Source of the DNA: Janthinobacterium sp051380735
GTDB taxonomy: Bacteria; Pseudomonadota; Gammaproteobacteria; Burkholderiales; Burkholderiaceae_D
Reading direction: 5' to 3'
Length of the DNA stretch: 64,000 nucleotides
Assembly: GCF_051380735.1 (NCBI RefSeq)
Contig: NZ_JBNYXQ010000006.1
Coordinates: 186,001-250,000 of the forward strand
Below the pieces are notes generated by a model. The model was not told the origin of the DNA and ran no database searches. It saw nothing but the letters and a program-made list of their open reading frames with translations. Of this stretch, positions 43,691 through 53,319 are shown piece by piece (position 1 is the stretch's first letter; the number at the start of each line of letters is the position of its first letter). Made by a program: the position numbers and the translations under genes.

Positions 43691-45355
43691 ATGACACTCA
43701 CGATTTCCCTGACACGCAAGATAGTGCCTGCCTTGTTGCTGGCGGCATTCTCCGTACATGCTGCGCCCGCGCCCCAAAAGCCTGCCGCGCAACCCAAGCT
43801 GGTGGTCGTGCTGGTGGTCGACGGCCTGCCGCAAGAGCAGGTGATCCGCTACAGCGACCAGTTCGGCCAGGGCGGCTTCCGCCGCCTGCTTGAGCAGGGC
43901 GCCTGGTTCAGCGACGCGCACCAGGCGCACGGCATCACGGTGACCGCCATCGGCCACTCGGCCGTGCTGACCGGCGCCTATCCTTACCAGCATGGCGTGA
44001 TCGGCAATAACTGGATCGATCCCGTTACCAAGCAGTCGGTCTACTGCACCGAAGACAGCGCGCACAAATATATCGGTGAAGAGACGAAGCCTGACGACGG
44101 CACCTCGCCGGCCAGGCTGCGCGTCTCCACCCTGGGCGACGAGCTGCGCTACGCCACCGGCGACAAGTCCAAGGTCGTTACCGTATCGGGCAAGGACCGT
44201 GGCGCCATCCTGCTGGCCGGCAAAACCGGTACCGCCTATATGTACATGGAAAAGACCGGCAACTTCGCCAGCTCCACCTACTACATGCAGCAGCATCCGC
44301 AATGGGTGCAGCGCTACCAGGCGGCCAAGCCGCAGGACCGCTACTACGGCAAGAGCTGGACCCCGCTGCTGGCCGATTCTGCCTATGTCAATGACGCGCG
44401 CGACGATATCGTTCCGGCCAAGCCGGGCGCGCGCAATACCTTCCCGTTCAGTTATTACAGCGATAGCGGCAGCCTTGATGGCGACTACTACAGCCGTCTC
44501 AAGTCCGGTCCCTTCCTCGACGAGCTGACCCTGGAATTTGCGCGCGCCGCCGTCGATGGCGAGCAGCTGGGCCGCAATCCGGCCGGCGTGCCGGACATCC
44601 TGGGCGTGAGCCTGTCGGCGCACGATTACGTCAACCACGCCTACGGCCCGGAAAGCAGGATGTCGCACGACCATCTGCAGCGCCTGGACCGCATGCTGGC
44701 AGGCTTTTTTGCTGACCTCGATAAAAAGGTCGGCATGGACAATGTGCTGGTGGTGCTGACGGCCGACCACGGCTTTGCCAACGTGCCCGAATTTAGCGAG
44801 ACGCGCGGCATTCCCGCCAAACGCATCGATGGCGCACAGCTGGTGGCGTCGCTGAACCAGCATCTGGCAAGCGCGCTGGGCGTCGACAAGCTGGTCACCA
44901 CGCATTCAATGCCGAATATCTACCTGGACTACGCGCTGGCGGAAAAAAACGGCATCAGCCGCATCAAGCTGGAAGAGGAAGCCAGCCGCTACCTGCTGCA
45001 GCAAGATGGCCTGGCGCAGGTGTACACGCGCACGCAGATGGAAACGGGGGCGGTGGCGACCCGCATGGACACGCTGATGCGCCGTGCCTGGAACCGCCAG
45101 TTGTCGGGCGACCTGATGGTGGTGACGAAACCGGCCTGGTACTTCGGCAAGGGCGTGGGCGGCACCTCGCACGGTTCGCCTTATACCTATGACACCAATG
45201 TGCCGCTGATGGTCTACGGCCCGCGCTGGGTCAAGCCGGGCGCGTATGGCCAATATGCGGAAGTGGTCGATATCGCGCCGACCCTGGCCCATGTGCTGCG
45301 CGTGCGTCAGCCGTCGGCGTCGGAAGGGCGGGTGTTGACGGAGGCGGTGCGGTAA
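43691..45355 (+). CDS. PafA-type alkaline phosphatase (alkaline phosphatase superfamily), 554 aa
   Basis: Signal peptide (residues 1 to about 24, ending VHAAP). Metal-binding Asp in VVVDGLPQEQ, nucleophile Thr in GITVTAIGHSAVLTG, Asn in HGVIGNNW, and Lys and Arg in VSGKDRGA, which distinguish PafA-like monoesterases from diesterases of the same fold. The other zinc ligands are in SAHDYVNHAYG, LTADHGF and GTSHGSPY. Periplasmic phosphomonoesterase releasing phosphate from organic esters. ATG 43691 is chosen because it starts the signal peptide. A Pho box lies 57 bases upstream. Confidence 0.88.
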   Translation: MTLTISLTRKIVPALLLAAFSVHAAPAPQKPAAQPKLVVVLVVDGLPQEQVIRYSDQFGQGGFRRLLEQGAWFSDAHQAHGITVTAIGHSAVLTGAYPYQHGVIGNNWIDPVTKQSVYCTEDSAHKYIGEETKPDDGTSPARLRVSTLGDELRYATGDKSKVVTVSGKDRGAILLAGKTGTAYMYMEKTGNFASSTYYMQQHPQWVQRYQAAKPQDRYYGKSWTPLLADSAYVNDARDDIVPAKPGARNTFPFSYYSDSGSLDGDYYSRLKSGPFLDELTLEFARAAVDGEQLGRNPAGVPDILGVSLSAHDYVNHAYGPESRMSHDHLQRLDRMLAGFFADLDKKVGMDNVLVVLTADHGFANVPEFSETRGIPAKRIDGAQLVASLNQHLASALGVDKLVTTHSMPNIYLDYALAEKNGISRIKLEEEASRYLLQQDGLAQVYTRTQMETGAVATRMDTLMRRAWNRQLSGDLMVVTKPAWYFGKGVGGTSHGSPYTYDTNVPLMVYGPRWVKPGAYGQYAEVVDIAPTLAHVLRVRQPSASEGRVLTEAVR

Positions 45356-45539
45356 AACCAACCGCAATCCCGGATTCCGCAGGTCGAATTCGCGGCGAAG
45401 CCGCGTAATTCAACAACTTTGTCGCTGCGGGCGGCAGCGCTGTTGGGTTGAGCTTGCTAATCAGTCCTACGGAGTTTCACAGTTCAATGCATTTAGCTGC
45501 AATGCGACCCATATCAATAAGTATATTATTCTTTCGGCG

Positions 45540-45565
45540 CATAGTGAAATTTACTTTTCACTATG
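45540..45565 (+). repeat. Perfect 10-base inverted repeat before the lipoprotein gene
   Basis: CATAGTGAAA (45540-45549), six-base spacer, TTTCACTATG (45556-45565). The right arm abuts the GAGG ribosome-binding site, and ATG 45575 follows ten bases later. It may be an operator or an RNA hairpin affecting translation. Confidence 0.7.
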
Positions 45566-45574
45566 AGGTCGTCA

Positions 45575-46528
45575 ATGAATATTGTATTAGTAAAATTTTA
45601 TAGCTTGATATTATTATCGTCTCTGTTGCAAGGATGCATCGTGCCGCAGTTTGATCATGCATCATTTGATAACTATTATGCCGTGCCTTTGGATGCCGAG
45701 AAACCTTGGCTAAGTCTGAGTAATGGGCTTGAATTACATGCTTATAGCAGATGCAGTGATGCTGAAATGCAGCCAAAATGTGATATGCCGGGTTTTTTGG
45801 TCGTGGATCGTGCGCAGAAGCCCGATTGGAGCAAGATAGGCAGCTTCGATGTGAGCGTATGGCACCCTGGTAAACTTAAACCGATATTGTCTGCCCATGC
45901 CAATACAACATATCGCGTAATTGGCGTCGACGAAGGAAAGTTCGGAAAAATATATTTACTGCGGTCTGGATTTGTTAAGCGCGATAGTCATCCATTGAAA
46001 GTGAATAGTGCTGGGATTGTTGAAATTAATCTATATTCTAATGCACCATGTAGAGTTGATGATCCTGTGCCTCGCCTTGTTGTATTTGACGACGAAAATA
46101 TATGGATTTTTGCGGAAAATGACTCGGGTTGCCGAAGCGATCTGCCGGCTGGATTTTCTCCGCGTAGTATATTTAATTTTGACGGCGGCGATCAGTTCGA
46201 TGTTATTTTGCGTACACCAATGATGCTGTTTTACATTAGCGGCAGTCTGGTGGGCCAATCAGATTTTGGTCAGCCCCGTATGGTTTTACGTGATGTCGAG
46301 CTGCCGAAGGGTAGCACACGTAGGGCCATGCGCTTGTCCGAGGTCGTCCAGCCAATGAGCACGATGTTTCGGCTTGAACTCAGCCCGGCACTGCCGATAT
46401 TATCTGTGCCAGATCATCCCAATTTTTATTGTCATTATTCAGACACCATTATTGGCTTCAGATTGGTTTGGGCCGGCGAGAACGCAAAACCAAGTTTTAA
46501 ATATTGTCGCCCGTATCATGGGAAATAA
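45575..46528 (+). CDS. AT-rich lipoprotein of unknown function, 317 aa
   Basis: ATG 45575 has GAGGT upstream; the in-frame ATG four codons earlier lies on the ribosome-binding site. The signal peptide ends in the lipobox LLQGC (Cys near residue 20), so it is a lipid-anchored envelope protein. The mature part is beta-rich with several Cys (YCRxxC-like spacing is not periodic) and no family I recognise. Its DNA is far richer in A/T, with AT-ending codons, than every neighbouring gene, which suggests acquisition from another source. It stands alone. Confidence 0.75.
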   Translation: MNIVLVKFYSLILLSSLLQGCIVPQFDHASFDNYYAVPLDAEKPWLSLSNGLELHAYSRCSDAEMQPKCDMPGFLVVDRAQKPDWSKIGSFDVSVWHPGKLKPILSAHANTTYRVIGVDEGKFGKIYLLRSGFVKRDSHPLKVNSAGIVEINLYSNAPCRVDDPVPRLVVFDDENIWIFAENDSGCRSDLPAGFSPRSIFNFDGGDQFDVILRTPMMLFYISGSLVGQSDFGQPRMVLRDVELPKGSTRRAMRLSEVVQPMSTMFRLELSPALPILSVPDHPNFYCHYSDTIIGFRLVWAGENAKPSFKYCRPYHGK

Positions 46529-46542
46529 ATTCAACTCTCGTG

Positions 46543-48108
46543 TTACAGCAACCGGTCTATCGGCAGCAGCGACAAAATCGACACCCCCATGCGCTTCCAT
46601 ACGCTGGTACCGGGCTCGGTGTCGTAGCGCGTGATGGCGCCACTGGCGTCGCGCGCGATCCAGTACAGTTCCCCGTCGTCGCCCAGCAGCACCTGGTAGG
46701 CGCGCTGGGGGATGGTGCTGCGCATGGCCTGGCCCAGCTTGCTGGCCAGCGCATGGCTGTCGATGACCAGGCCCATTTCGGTATTCAGGTCGATCGAGCG
46801 CGGGTCGAAATTGAAGGAGCCGACAAAGATTCGCTGGTCGTCGACGGCAAAGGTTTTCGCATGCAGGCTCGAGGCCGAGCTGCCGAAGCGGCCCGTCTTT
46901 TCACGCGCGTCGCCCTTATCCCACGAACGGCGTGATTCATACAGGGTCACGCCTGCTTCAAGCAGCGGTTTGCGCCACTTGGCGTAGCCCGCATGCACGG
47001 CCGCCACGTCGGTCGCTTCCAGTGCATTGGTCAGGATGCGCACGTTCACGCCTTCTTTTGCCAGCTCGGCAAACGCCTGCGTGCCCGATTTGCCGGGTAC
47101 GAAATACGGCGAGACCAGATCGAGCTCTTTCTCCGGCACGCCCAGCAGTGTTTTAAGCTTGGCCGCCACGCCGGAGCCGGGACGCGCCTTGTCCAGCACC
47201 TTGGCCGGATCGTCGCTGACCAGGCGCGTGGGCGCCCATTCGAACGGCAACTGGCGCTCTATCAGTTGCTGCACGAAGGGCGAGGTGCGCATCGCCAGCA
47301 CATATTGCGCTGCCGCCTGTGTGTCGTCGATGCGGTCCGCTTCGCGGGCGATCTCGCCGGCGTCACCTGCGGCCGGTCGCTTGATCAGCAAGGTGGCCGG
47401 GTAGGCCGAAGGGCTGTTCCAGTAGCGGTCGAAGTCGTTCGACACGGCGCCCACCACGGTGCCGATCACCAGCACGTCGAGATCGGCGAACAGCACGTCG
47501 CCGGCGGCGCCGAAATATTCGTCACCCACATTGCGCCCGCCAACGATGGTGGCCTGGTTATCGGCCGTGAACGATTTATTGTGCATGCGCCGGTTCAGGC
47601 GCGAAAAATCGGTCAGGAAACCCAGTGCGCGCGGCGAGCGCAGGGCAAAGGGATTGAACAGGCGGATTTCCAGGTTCGGCTGCCTGGCCAGCAAAGCCAG
47701 GGTGTCGTCAAGTCCGGACGTATTGTTATCGTCCAGCAGCAGTCGCACGCGCACGCCGCGTTCTGCCGCCTGCCGCAAGGAGTCGAACAGCAGGGTGCCG
47801 GTGATGTCCTTGTGCCAGATGTAATACTGCACGTCGAGCGTGCGCTGGGCGGCGGCGGCCAGCAGGGCACGTGCGGCAAACGCATCGCGCCCGTCGGATA
47901 GTGCATAGATTCCCGAGACCCCCGGATGCTGGGCGGCCAGCGGCATGATGGCCTGCGCCAGCCTGGTGTCGGCCATGTCGGTCAGGGTGATGCTGTGCGT
48001 GCGGTCCGCCAGCGAAGGAAGGTCGGCGCAGCCACCGAGCAGAAGGGACAGCAGCAGCGTGAAACACAGTGCCTTGATGCGGCGCGAGGGCAGGGCAATA
48101 CGGGTCAT
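46543..48108 (-). CDS. Phospholipase D-like lipoprotein (cardiolipin-synthase family), 521 aa
   Basis: Lipobox LLLGGC near residue 27 anchors it to the envelope. Two HKD motifs are intact: HNKSFTADNQATIVGGRN and HAKTFAVDDQRIFVGSFN. The domain layout is that of bacterial PLD/ClsC-type proteins. It probably acts on phospholipids as a transferase or hydrolase; which one cannot be read. It is convergent with the AT-rich lipoprotein gene. Confidence 0.88.
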   Translation of the reverse strand: MTRIALPSRRIKALCFTLLLSLLLGGCADLPSLADRTHSITLTDMADTRLAQAIMPLAAQHPGVSGIYALSDGRDAFAARALLAAAAQRTLDVQYYIWHKDITGTLLFDSLRQAAERGVRVRLLLDDNNTSGLDDTLALLARQPNLEIRLFNPFALRSPRALGFLTDFSRLNRRMHNKSFTADNQATIVGGRNVGDEYFGAAGDVLFADLDVLVIGTVVGAVSNDFDRYWNSPSAYPATLLIKRPAAGDAGEIAREADRIDDTQAAAQYVLAMRTSPFVQQLIERQLPFEWAPTRLVSDDPAKVLDKARPGSGVAAKLKTLLGVPEKELDLVSPYFVPGKSGTQAFAELAKEGVNVRILTNALEATDVAAVHAGYAKWRKPLLEAGVTLYESRRSWDKGDAREKTGRFGSSASSLHAKTFAVDDQRIFVGSFNFDPRSIDLNTEMGLVIDSHALASKLGQAMRSTIPQRAYQVLLGDDGELYWIARDASGAITRYDTEPGTSVWKRMGVSILSLLPIDRLL

Positions 48109-48165
48109 GGCGCTCTTTTCTACGGGGTTGCCCGATGGTAGCAGAAGAGCGCCGTGCCCGAGGTA

Positions 48166-49404
48166 TTACACAGCTTCGAGCGCGATCAGTTCGGCCACCG
48201 TCTGGCGGCGGCGGATGAGCCGGGACGCGTCATCATCGACCAGGTATTCGGCCGCATGCGGACGGCTATTGTAGTTCGACGACATTGACGCGCCATACGC
48301 GCCCGCGCCTTCGAACACCACATAGTCGCCCACCGTTGCCGCCGGCAGCAAACGGGTTTCCACCACGCCGCCATCGCGCTGGGTAAACACGTCGCCCGAT
48401 TCGCACAGCGGGCCGCCGACCACGGTGTCGCGCTGCTCATCGAGTGCGCGGCCGTCATGCGCGATCACCGTCATCGCATGGTAGCTGCCGTACATGGCGG
48501 GGCGCATCAGTTCATTGAAGCCGGTATCGAGCAGGGTGAAATGATTGCCGCCCATTTGCTTGGTGGCGCGCACTTCCGCCACCAGCAGGCCGGCGTCAGC
48601 CACCAGGAAGCGGCCCGGTTCGATCTCCAGGTGGACCGGGTGGCCCAGGTGCGCTTCAATTTGCTTGCGGGCCGCGTCCCACAGCTGGAAGTAGTGATCG
48701 GTATCGACCGGCTGCTCGCCGTCGCGGTAGGGCACGGACAGGCCGCCGCCGGTGGAAATGGCTTCGATATCGTGGCCCATGTTTTTCACCAGGCCGACCA
48801 TGGTGCCGCAGACGGTTTCCAGGTGGCTGTAGTCGACGCCGGAGCCGATATGCATGTGCAGGCCCACCAGGTGCAAACCATGGGTGCGGATCACGGCCAG
48901 TGCTTCCGGCAGCTCTTCATGCCAGATGCCGTGCTTGCTGTTTTCGCCGCCCGTATTGGTCTTGTTGCTGTGGCCATGGCCAAAACCGGGATTGATGCGC
49001 AGCCAGACGCGGTGGCCCGGCGATACAGGGCCCAGCTGGCGCAGCATGTCGATCGAGCCGCAATTGACTTCGATCTTCGCTTCCACCACGCGCGCCAGGG
49101 TGGCGCGGTCGAACAGGTCGCAGGTAAACACCACGCCGGCCGCGCCATAGCTTTGCGCCGGCGTGTAGCCGGCCTGCAGCGCGCGTTCAATCTCGCCCAG
49201 CGAGACGGCGTCCACATGCACGCCCGCCTCGCGCATCAGGCTCAACAGGTGGATGTTCGAGTTGGCTTTCTGGGCAAAGCGCACGGTGTCGAACTGCGCC
49301 AGTTGCCTGATGCGCGCGCGTATGGTGGCCGCGTCATAGACCCACAGGGGCGTGCCGTGCTGCTGGGCGAGTTGGGCGAGGGTCTGGTCGTTGACGGGCT
49401 TCAT
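48166..49404 (-). CDS. lysA: Diaminopimelate decarboxylase, 412 aa
   Basis: Fold-type III PLP enzyme making L-lysine from meso-DAP. PLP lysine in VRFAQKANSNIHLL, then VSLGEIERALQAGY, GGENSKHGIW, LHMHIGSGVDY, SIxxGGGLSVPY-like STGGGLSVPY, LEIEPGRFLV, CESGDVF and YGASMSSNYNSRP. It follows the E. coli LysA pattern closely. It is divergent from a LysR-type regulator, as in E. coli. Confidence 0.95.
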   Translation of the reverse strand: MKPVNDQTLAQLAQQHGTPLWVYDAATIRARIRQLAQFDTVRFAQKANSNIHLLSLMREAGVHVDAVSLGEIERALQAGYTPAQSYGAAGVVFTCDLFDRATLARVVEAKIEVNCGSIDMLRQLGPVSPGHRVWLRINPGFGHGHSNKTNTGGENSKHGIWHEELPEALAVIRTHGLHLVGLHMHIGSGVDYSHLETVCGTMVGLVKNMGHDIEAISTGGGLSVPYRDGEQPVDTDHYFQLWDAARKQIEAHLGHPVHLEIEPGRFLVADAGLLVAEVRATKQMGGNHFTLLDTGFNELMRPAMYGSYHAMTVIAHDGRALDEQRDTVVGGPLCESGDVFTQRDGGVVETRLLPAATVGDYVVFEGAGAYGASMSSNYNSRPHAAEYLVDDDASRLIRRRQTVAELIALEAV

Positions 49405-49506
49405 CGTGCGCTTTCGTGTGAGGGATCAATAGCATCATCATCACGGTTTATCGCGCTAACATAAAATATCCATTTGGGGCGGCCTTATTCATTTATGATA
49501 TGGCTT

Positions 49507-50418
49507 ATGTCCATCTCCCTGCGCCATATCGAAGTTTTCCGTGCCATCATGACCACCGGCAGCGTGACTGCCGCCGCCGCCATGCTCCATACCTCGCAGC
49601 CCACCGTCAGCCGCGAGCTGGCACGGCTGGAATACCTGACCGGCTTGAGCCTGTTCGAACGGGAACGCGGCCGGCTGCGTCCCACCGCGCAGGCCCTGCA
49701 GCTGTTCGAGGAAGTGCAGCGCGCCTATTTCGGCCTGGAGCGCATCGTCAGCACGGCCACCGCTCTGCGCCAGTTCGACCAAGGCCAGCTGTCGATCGCC
49801 TGCCTGCCGGTGTTTTCGCAGTCGCTGCTGCCGCAGGCCTGCAAATCGTTCGTGGCAGATTTTCCGAACGTCAGCATCAGCATCACGCCGCAGGAGTCGC
49901 CGCTGCTGGAAGAATGGCTGTCGGCTCAGCGCCATGATTTCGGCCTGACGGAAGTGGACAATGCGCCGCCCGGCACGCTGCTGGCCAAGCTGATGTCGGT
50001 CGATGAAGTGTGCGTGCTGCCCGATGGCCATGCCCTGGCCGGCAAGGCTATCCTGGCGCCGCTGGACTTTGCGGGGCTGCCGTTTATCAGCCTGGCGGCG
50101 GTCGACCCTTATCGCCAGCAGATCGATGCCATCTTTGCCCAGGCCGGCGTCGAGCGGCGCATGGCGCTCGATACGCACAGCGCGGCGTCGGTCTGCGCCA
50201 TGGTGCGCGAGGGCGTGGGCCTGGCCATCGTCAATCCGCTGACGGCGCTCGATTTTGCCGGCCACGGTTTGCAGATACGCCGTTTTGACGTGTCGCTGCC
50301 GTTCACCGTGAATATCGTCAAGCCGCTGCACCGGCCCTTGTCGCAGCTGGTCGCCCTGTTCGAACAGGCCTTGCATGCCCAGGCGGACGAGGTGAAAAGA
50401 CGATTGCTGCAGTTGTAG
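49507..50418 (+). CDS. lysR: LysR-type regulator, probable activator of lysA, 303 aa
   Basis: N-terminal helix-turn-helix LRHIEVFRAIMTTGSVTAAAAMLHTSQPTVSRELARLE and a two-lobed co-inducer domain from about residue 90. I start at ATG 49507 (MSISLRHIEV), the family position; ATG 49474 adds an unconserved 11 residues. About 100 bases separate it from divergent lysA, matching the known lysR-lysA control by DAP and lysine in enterobacteria. Confidence 0.9.
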   Translation: MSISLRHIEVFRAIMTTGSVTAAAAMLHTSQPTVSRELARLEYLTGLSLFERERGRLRPTAQALQLFEEVQRAYFGLERIVSTATALRQFDQGQLSIACLPVFSQSLLPQACKSFVADFPNVSISITPQESPLLEEWLSAQRHDFGLTEVDNAPPGTLLAKLMSVDEVCVLPDGHALAGKAILAPLDFAGLPFISLAAVDPYRQQIDAIFAQAGVERRMALDTHSAASVCAMVREGVGLAIVNPLTALDFAGHGLQIRRFDVSLPFTVNIVKPLHRPLSQLVALFEQALHAQADEVKRRLLQL

Positions 50419-50478
50419 CCTGCTGGTGGAGCGTCGGCGGCCAACAGAGTAAAATGGCGTTTTACTTCATTTGGCCTG

Positions 50479-51894
50479 ATGACTTCGATGACCACAACCG
50501 TTACTCCCGTCCGCACCCGTTTTGCTCCCAGCCCGACCGGCTATCTGCACCTGGGCGGCGCCCGCACCGCTTTATACAGCTGGGCCTATGCCCGCCACTT
50601 TGGCGGCACTTTCGTGCTGCGTATCGAAGACACGGACCTGGAGCGCTCCACGCCGGAAGCCGTGCAAGCCATCATCGAAGGCATGAAATGGCTGGGCCTG
50701 GACCACGACGAAGGTCCCTTCTACCAGATGCAGCGCATGGACCGCTACCGCGAAGTGGTGGCGCAGATGCTGGCCGAAGGTACTGCGTATCACTGCTACT
50801 CGTCGCCGGAAGAAGTCGAAGCCATGCGCGAGCGCATGCGCGCCGCCGGTGAAAAGCCGCGCTACGACGGCACCTGGCGCCCGGAACCGGGCAAGACCCT
50901 GCCGGCCATTCCTGCCGACCGCAAGCCCGTGGTGCGCTTCAAGAATCCGCTCGATGGCGACGTTACCTGGGACGATGTGGTCAAGGGCACCATCACGATC
51001 TCGAACCGCGAACTGGACGACCTGGTGATCGCGCGCCCGGACGGCACGCCGACCTATAACTTCTGTGTCGCCGTCGACGACTGGGACATGCAGATCACCC
51101 ACGTGATCCGCGGCGACGACCATGTCAACAACACCCCGCGCCAGATCAATATCCTGCGTGCCATCGGCGCACCGCTGCCGCTGTACGGCCACCTGCCGAT
51201 GATACTGGGCGCGGACGGCGAGAAGCTGTCGAAGCGCCATGGCGCCGTCAGCGTGATGGATTACCCGGCGCAGGGCTTCCTGCCAGAGGCCATGCTGAAC
51301 TACCTGGCGCGTTTGGGCTGGAGCCACGGCGACGATGAAGTGTTCTCGACCGCGCAGTTCTGCGAGTGGTTCAACCTGAACCACCTGTCGAAATCGGCGG
51401 CCCAGTTCAACAATGAAAAGCTGGCCTGGCTGAACAACCACTACATCAAGCAGGCCGATAACGCCCGCCTGGCCGAATTGGCCCGCCCGCAAATGGTGGC
51501 TGCTGGCGCCGTCTTCGAAGGCGCGCCCGAGCTGGCGCTGGTATTAGGCATGATGAAAGAGCGCGCCAATACCATCAATGAGCTGGCAAGCGCTTCGATG
51601 CTGTTCTTCCGCGAACCGCAGCCCGAAGCGGCGCTGGTTGCGCAGCACATTACCGACGCCATCAAGCCGGTGCTGGCGCAGTTTGCCGAGCGCATCGCCA
51701 CGGTGGAGTGGAACAAGGAGGCCGTGGCTGTCATGATCAAGGAAGTTCTGGCCGCCAACACCATCAAGATGCCGCTGCTGGCCATGCCTTTGCGTTTGAT
51801 CCTGACCGGTCAATTGCAGACGCCGGCCATCGACCAGGTGGTGGTGGTGTTTGGCCGCGAGACCGTGCTGGCGCGCCTGGCGAAGTGGTTGTAA
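50479..51894 (+). CDS. gltX: Glutamyl-tRNA synthetase, 471 aa
   Basis: Class I synthetase: HIGH-type motif in RFAPSPTGYLHLGGARTALYSW, KMSKS-type motif in GEKLSKRHGAVSV, and the DDHVNNTPRQINILRAIG segment. Complete, of usual length. The in-frame ATG at 50488 is an alternative start. Five tRNA-Glu genes, its substrates, lie just downstream. Confidence 0.97.
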   Translation: MTSMTTTVTPVRTRFAPSPTGYLHLGGARTALYSWAYARHFGGTFVLRIEDTDLERSTPEAVQAIIEGMKWLGLDHDEGPFYQMQRMDRYREVVAQMLAEGTAYHCYSSPEEVEAMRERMRAAGEKPRYDGTWRPEPGKTLPAIPADRKPVVRFKNPLDGDVTWDDVVKGTITISNRELDDLVIARPDGTPTYNFCVAVDDWDMQITHVIRGDDHVNNTPRQINILRAIGAPLPLYGHLPMILGADGEKLSKRHGAVSVMDYPAQGFLPEAMLNYLARLGWSHGDDEVFSTAQFCEWFNLNHLSKSAAQFNNEKLAWLNNHYIKQADNARLAELARPQMVAAGAVFEGAPELALVLGMMKERANTINELASASMLFFREPQPEAALVAQHITDAIKPVLAQFAERIATVEWNKEAVAVMIKEVLAANTIKMPLLAMPLRLILTGQLQTPAIDQVVVVFGRETVLARLAKWL

Positions 51895-51975
51895 GCGCCG
51901 CTGTCAGATAAAGCTGGAATGACGGTGCGAAAAACCGTGGCCTGTGAAAACTGTGTCATGGGCGAAAAAGGGTAT

Positions 51976-52003
51976 TTGCAGAGTGAAACTTCTTTGCTAT
52001 ACT
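51976..52003 (+). promoter_or_regulatory. Promoter of the first tRNA unit
   Basis: TTGCAG, 16 bases, TATACT, ending 18 bases before the first tRNA. Close to the sigma-70 consensus. Confidence 0.65.
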
Positions 52004-52020
52004 CTTGTTTCTGCACCAAC

Positions 52021-52096
<76 letters not shown>

Positions 52097-52160
52097 GCAG
52101 CAAAACAGTGTCACGTTTTGTTAGTCGTTAAAGCGGTGCAGTAGCTGTAGAAGTTCCGAG

Positions 52161-52236
52161 GTCCCCATCGTCTAGAGGCCTAGGACATCACCCTTTCACG
52201 GTGAGTACAGGGGTTCGAATCCCCTTGGGGACGCCA
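52161..52236 (+). tRNA. tRNA-Glu (anticodon TTC), copy 1
   Basis: 76 bases with encoded CCA. Acceptor GTCCCCA/TGGGGAC, anticodon loop CTTTCAC giving TTC, T-loop GGTTCGAATCC. Confidence 0.95.
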
Positions 52237-52333
52237 GGTAGTTGTGTTATAGTAGTGGCAGTTGTTTGTACTGATTGTTGCAAGTTCAGGCCGGTAAAAA
52301 ATCGGTTCTGGATGGAAAGCAAGTAGTGGAACA

Positions 52334-52360
52334 AAGTCGCCAAGTGCGGCTTTTATTATT
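52334..52360 (+). terminator. Weak terminator-like hairpin between tRNA genes
   Basis: AAGTCGC, short loop, GCGGCTT then TTATTATTTC. The U-run is interrupted. The same GTCGC/GCGGC stem recurs in the full terminator at 52711-52734, suggesting duplication of a transcript end together with the tRNA. Confidence 0.45.
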
Positions 52361-52370
52361 TCTGCGCCCG

Positions 52371-52446
<76 letters not shown>

Positions 52447-52482
52447 ATAGCGCAGAAGTAAAGCAGCAAAAGTAGTTCCGCG

Positions 52483-52558
52483 GTCCCCATCGTCTAGAGG
52501 CCTAGGACATCACCCTTTCACGGTGAGTACAGGGGTTCGAATCCCCTTGGGGACGCCA
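52483..52558 (+). tRNA. tRNA-Glu (anticodon TTC), copy 2
   Basis: Identical to copy 1; lies 36 bases after tRNA-Ala copy 2. Confidence 0.95.
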
Positions 52559-52608
52559 GTTCGGTCTGGTGTTTTTGTAGCAAAGAGTAGCAGCAGTTTC
52601 TGCGCACG

Positions 52609-52684
<76 letters not shown>

Positions 52685-52710
52685 ATAGCGCAGAATGTAC
52701 ACAGTAATCA

Positions 52711-52734
52711 AAGTCGCCTGGAGCGGCTTTTTTT
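52711..52734 (+). terminator. Terminator of the first tRNA unit
   Basis: AAGTCGCC, loop, GGCGGCTT-like right arm (GAGCGGC) followed by TTTTTTT. Confidence 0.65.
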
Positions 52735-52780
52735 ACGTCCGCAGATTTATCGCCATACCCATGAAGGGGGTGTGGCGTAG

Positions 52781-52808
52781 GTCGGATTAGCGGCACGCGT
52801 AATCCGAC
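52781..52808. repeat. Palindromic GTCGGATTA...TAATCCGAC element
   Basis: Nine-base arms with a 10-base centre. The 302-base gap between tRNA-Ala copy 3 and tRNA-Glu copy 3 otherwise holds only the terminator on its left and a promoter on its right. Elements of this sequence type (GTAGGTCGGATTAGCG) are widespread intergenic repeats in proteobacteria. Confidence 0.6.
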
Positions 52809-52886
52809 AATGCCGCCGCTCTAAGTCAACATCCGATTCCCATAGGGAAATACTTAAAATAAGCTGCAAAATAAAATCCCCGCCAG

Positions 52887-52916
52887 TTGATTTCGTGAGC
52901 CACCCCATGCTATACT
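52887..52916 (+). promoter_or_regulatory. Promoter of the second tRNA unit
   Basis: TTGATT, 18 bases, TATACT, about 70 bases before tRNA-Glu copy 3. Same -10 as the first tRNA promoter. Confidence 0.6.
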
Positions 52917-52987
52917 TCGCGCACGCTTTTTTGAGGGGCCAAGCAAGGCCTTCAACGAAGAGTCCGCTGAGAGTAAAGCCAGCACAG

Positions 52988-53063
52988 GTCCCCATCGTCT
53001 AGAGGCCTAGGACATCACCCTTTCACGGTGAGTACAGGGGTTCGAATCCCCTTGGGGACGCCA
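52988..53063 (+). tRNA. tRNA-Glu (anticodon TTC), copy 3
   Basis: Identical 76-base tRNA with CCA; first gene of the second unit. Confidence 0.95.
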
Positions 53064-53099
53064 GGATTTTTAGTTGTAAAGTAACTGCAGTGCTGAACG

Positions 53100-53124
53100 G
53101 GCCTGACAAGTCAGGCTTTTTTTG
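53100..53124 (+). terminator. Terminator between tRNA-Glu copies 3 and 4
   Basis: GCCTGAC, loop AA, GTCAGGC followed by TTTTTTTG. Confidence 0.75.
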
Positions 53125-53187
53125 TTTCTGCAATATTGTTGTAGTACAGGGTCAGGATGCGTAGCAGAGCATTCAGGACAGATTTCT

Positions 53188-53263
53188 GTCCCCATCGTCT
53201 AGAGGCCTAGGACATCACCCTTTCACGGTGAGTACAGGGGTTCGAATCCCCTTGGGGACGCCA
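53188..53263 (+). tRNA. tRNA-Glu (anticodon TTC), copy 4
   Basis: Identical copy. Its upstream flank (CATTCAGGACAGA) is shared with copy 5 (CATCCAGGACAGA), so these two arose by duplication. Confidence 0.95.
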
Positions 53264-53319
53264 GATTCGAGTAGCAAGCAAGGCCGGATGCAGCGCACCG
53301 CATCCAGGACAGAGTTTTT

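Noticed and set aside
52747..52995. 82-codon reverse ORF in the tRNA array
   Set aside because: It covers a palindromic repeat and a tRNA promoter; no ribosome-binding site and no family.
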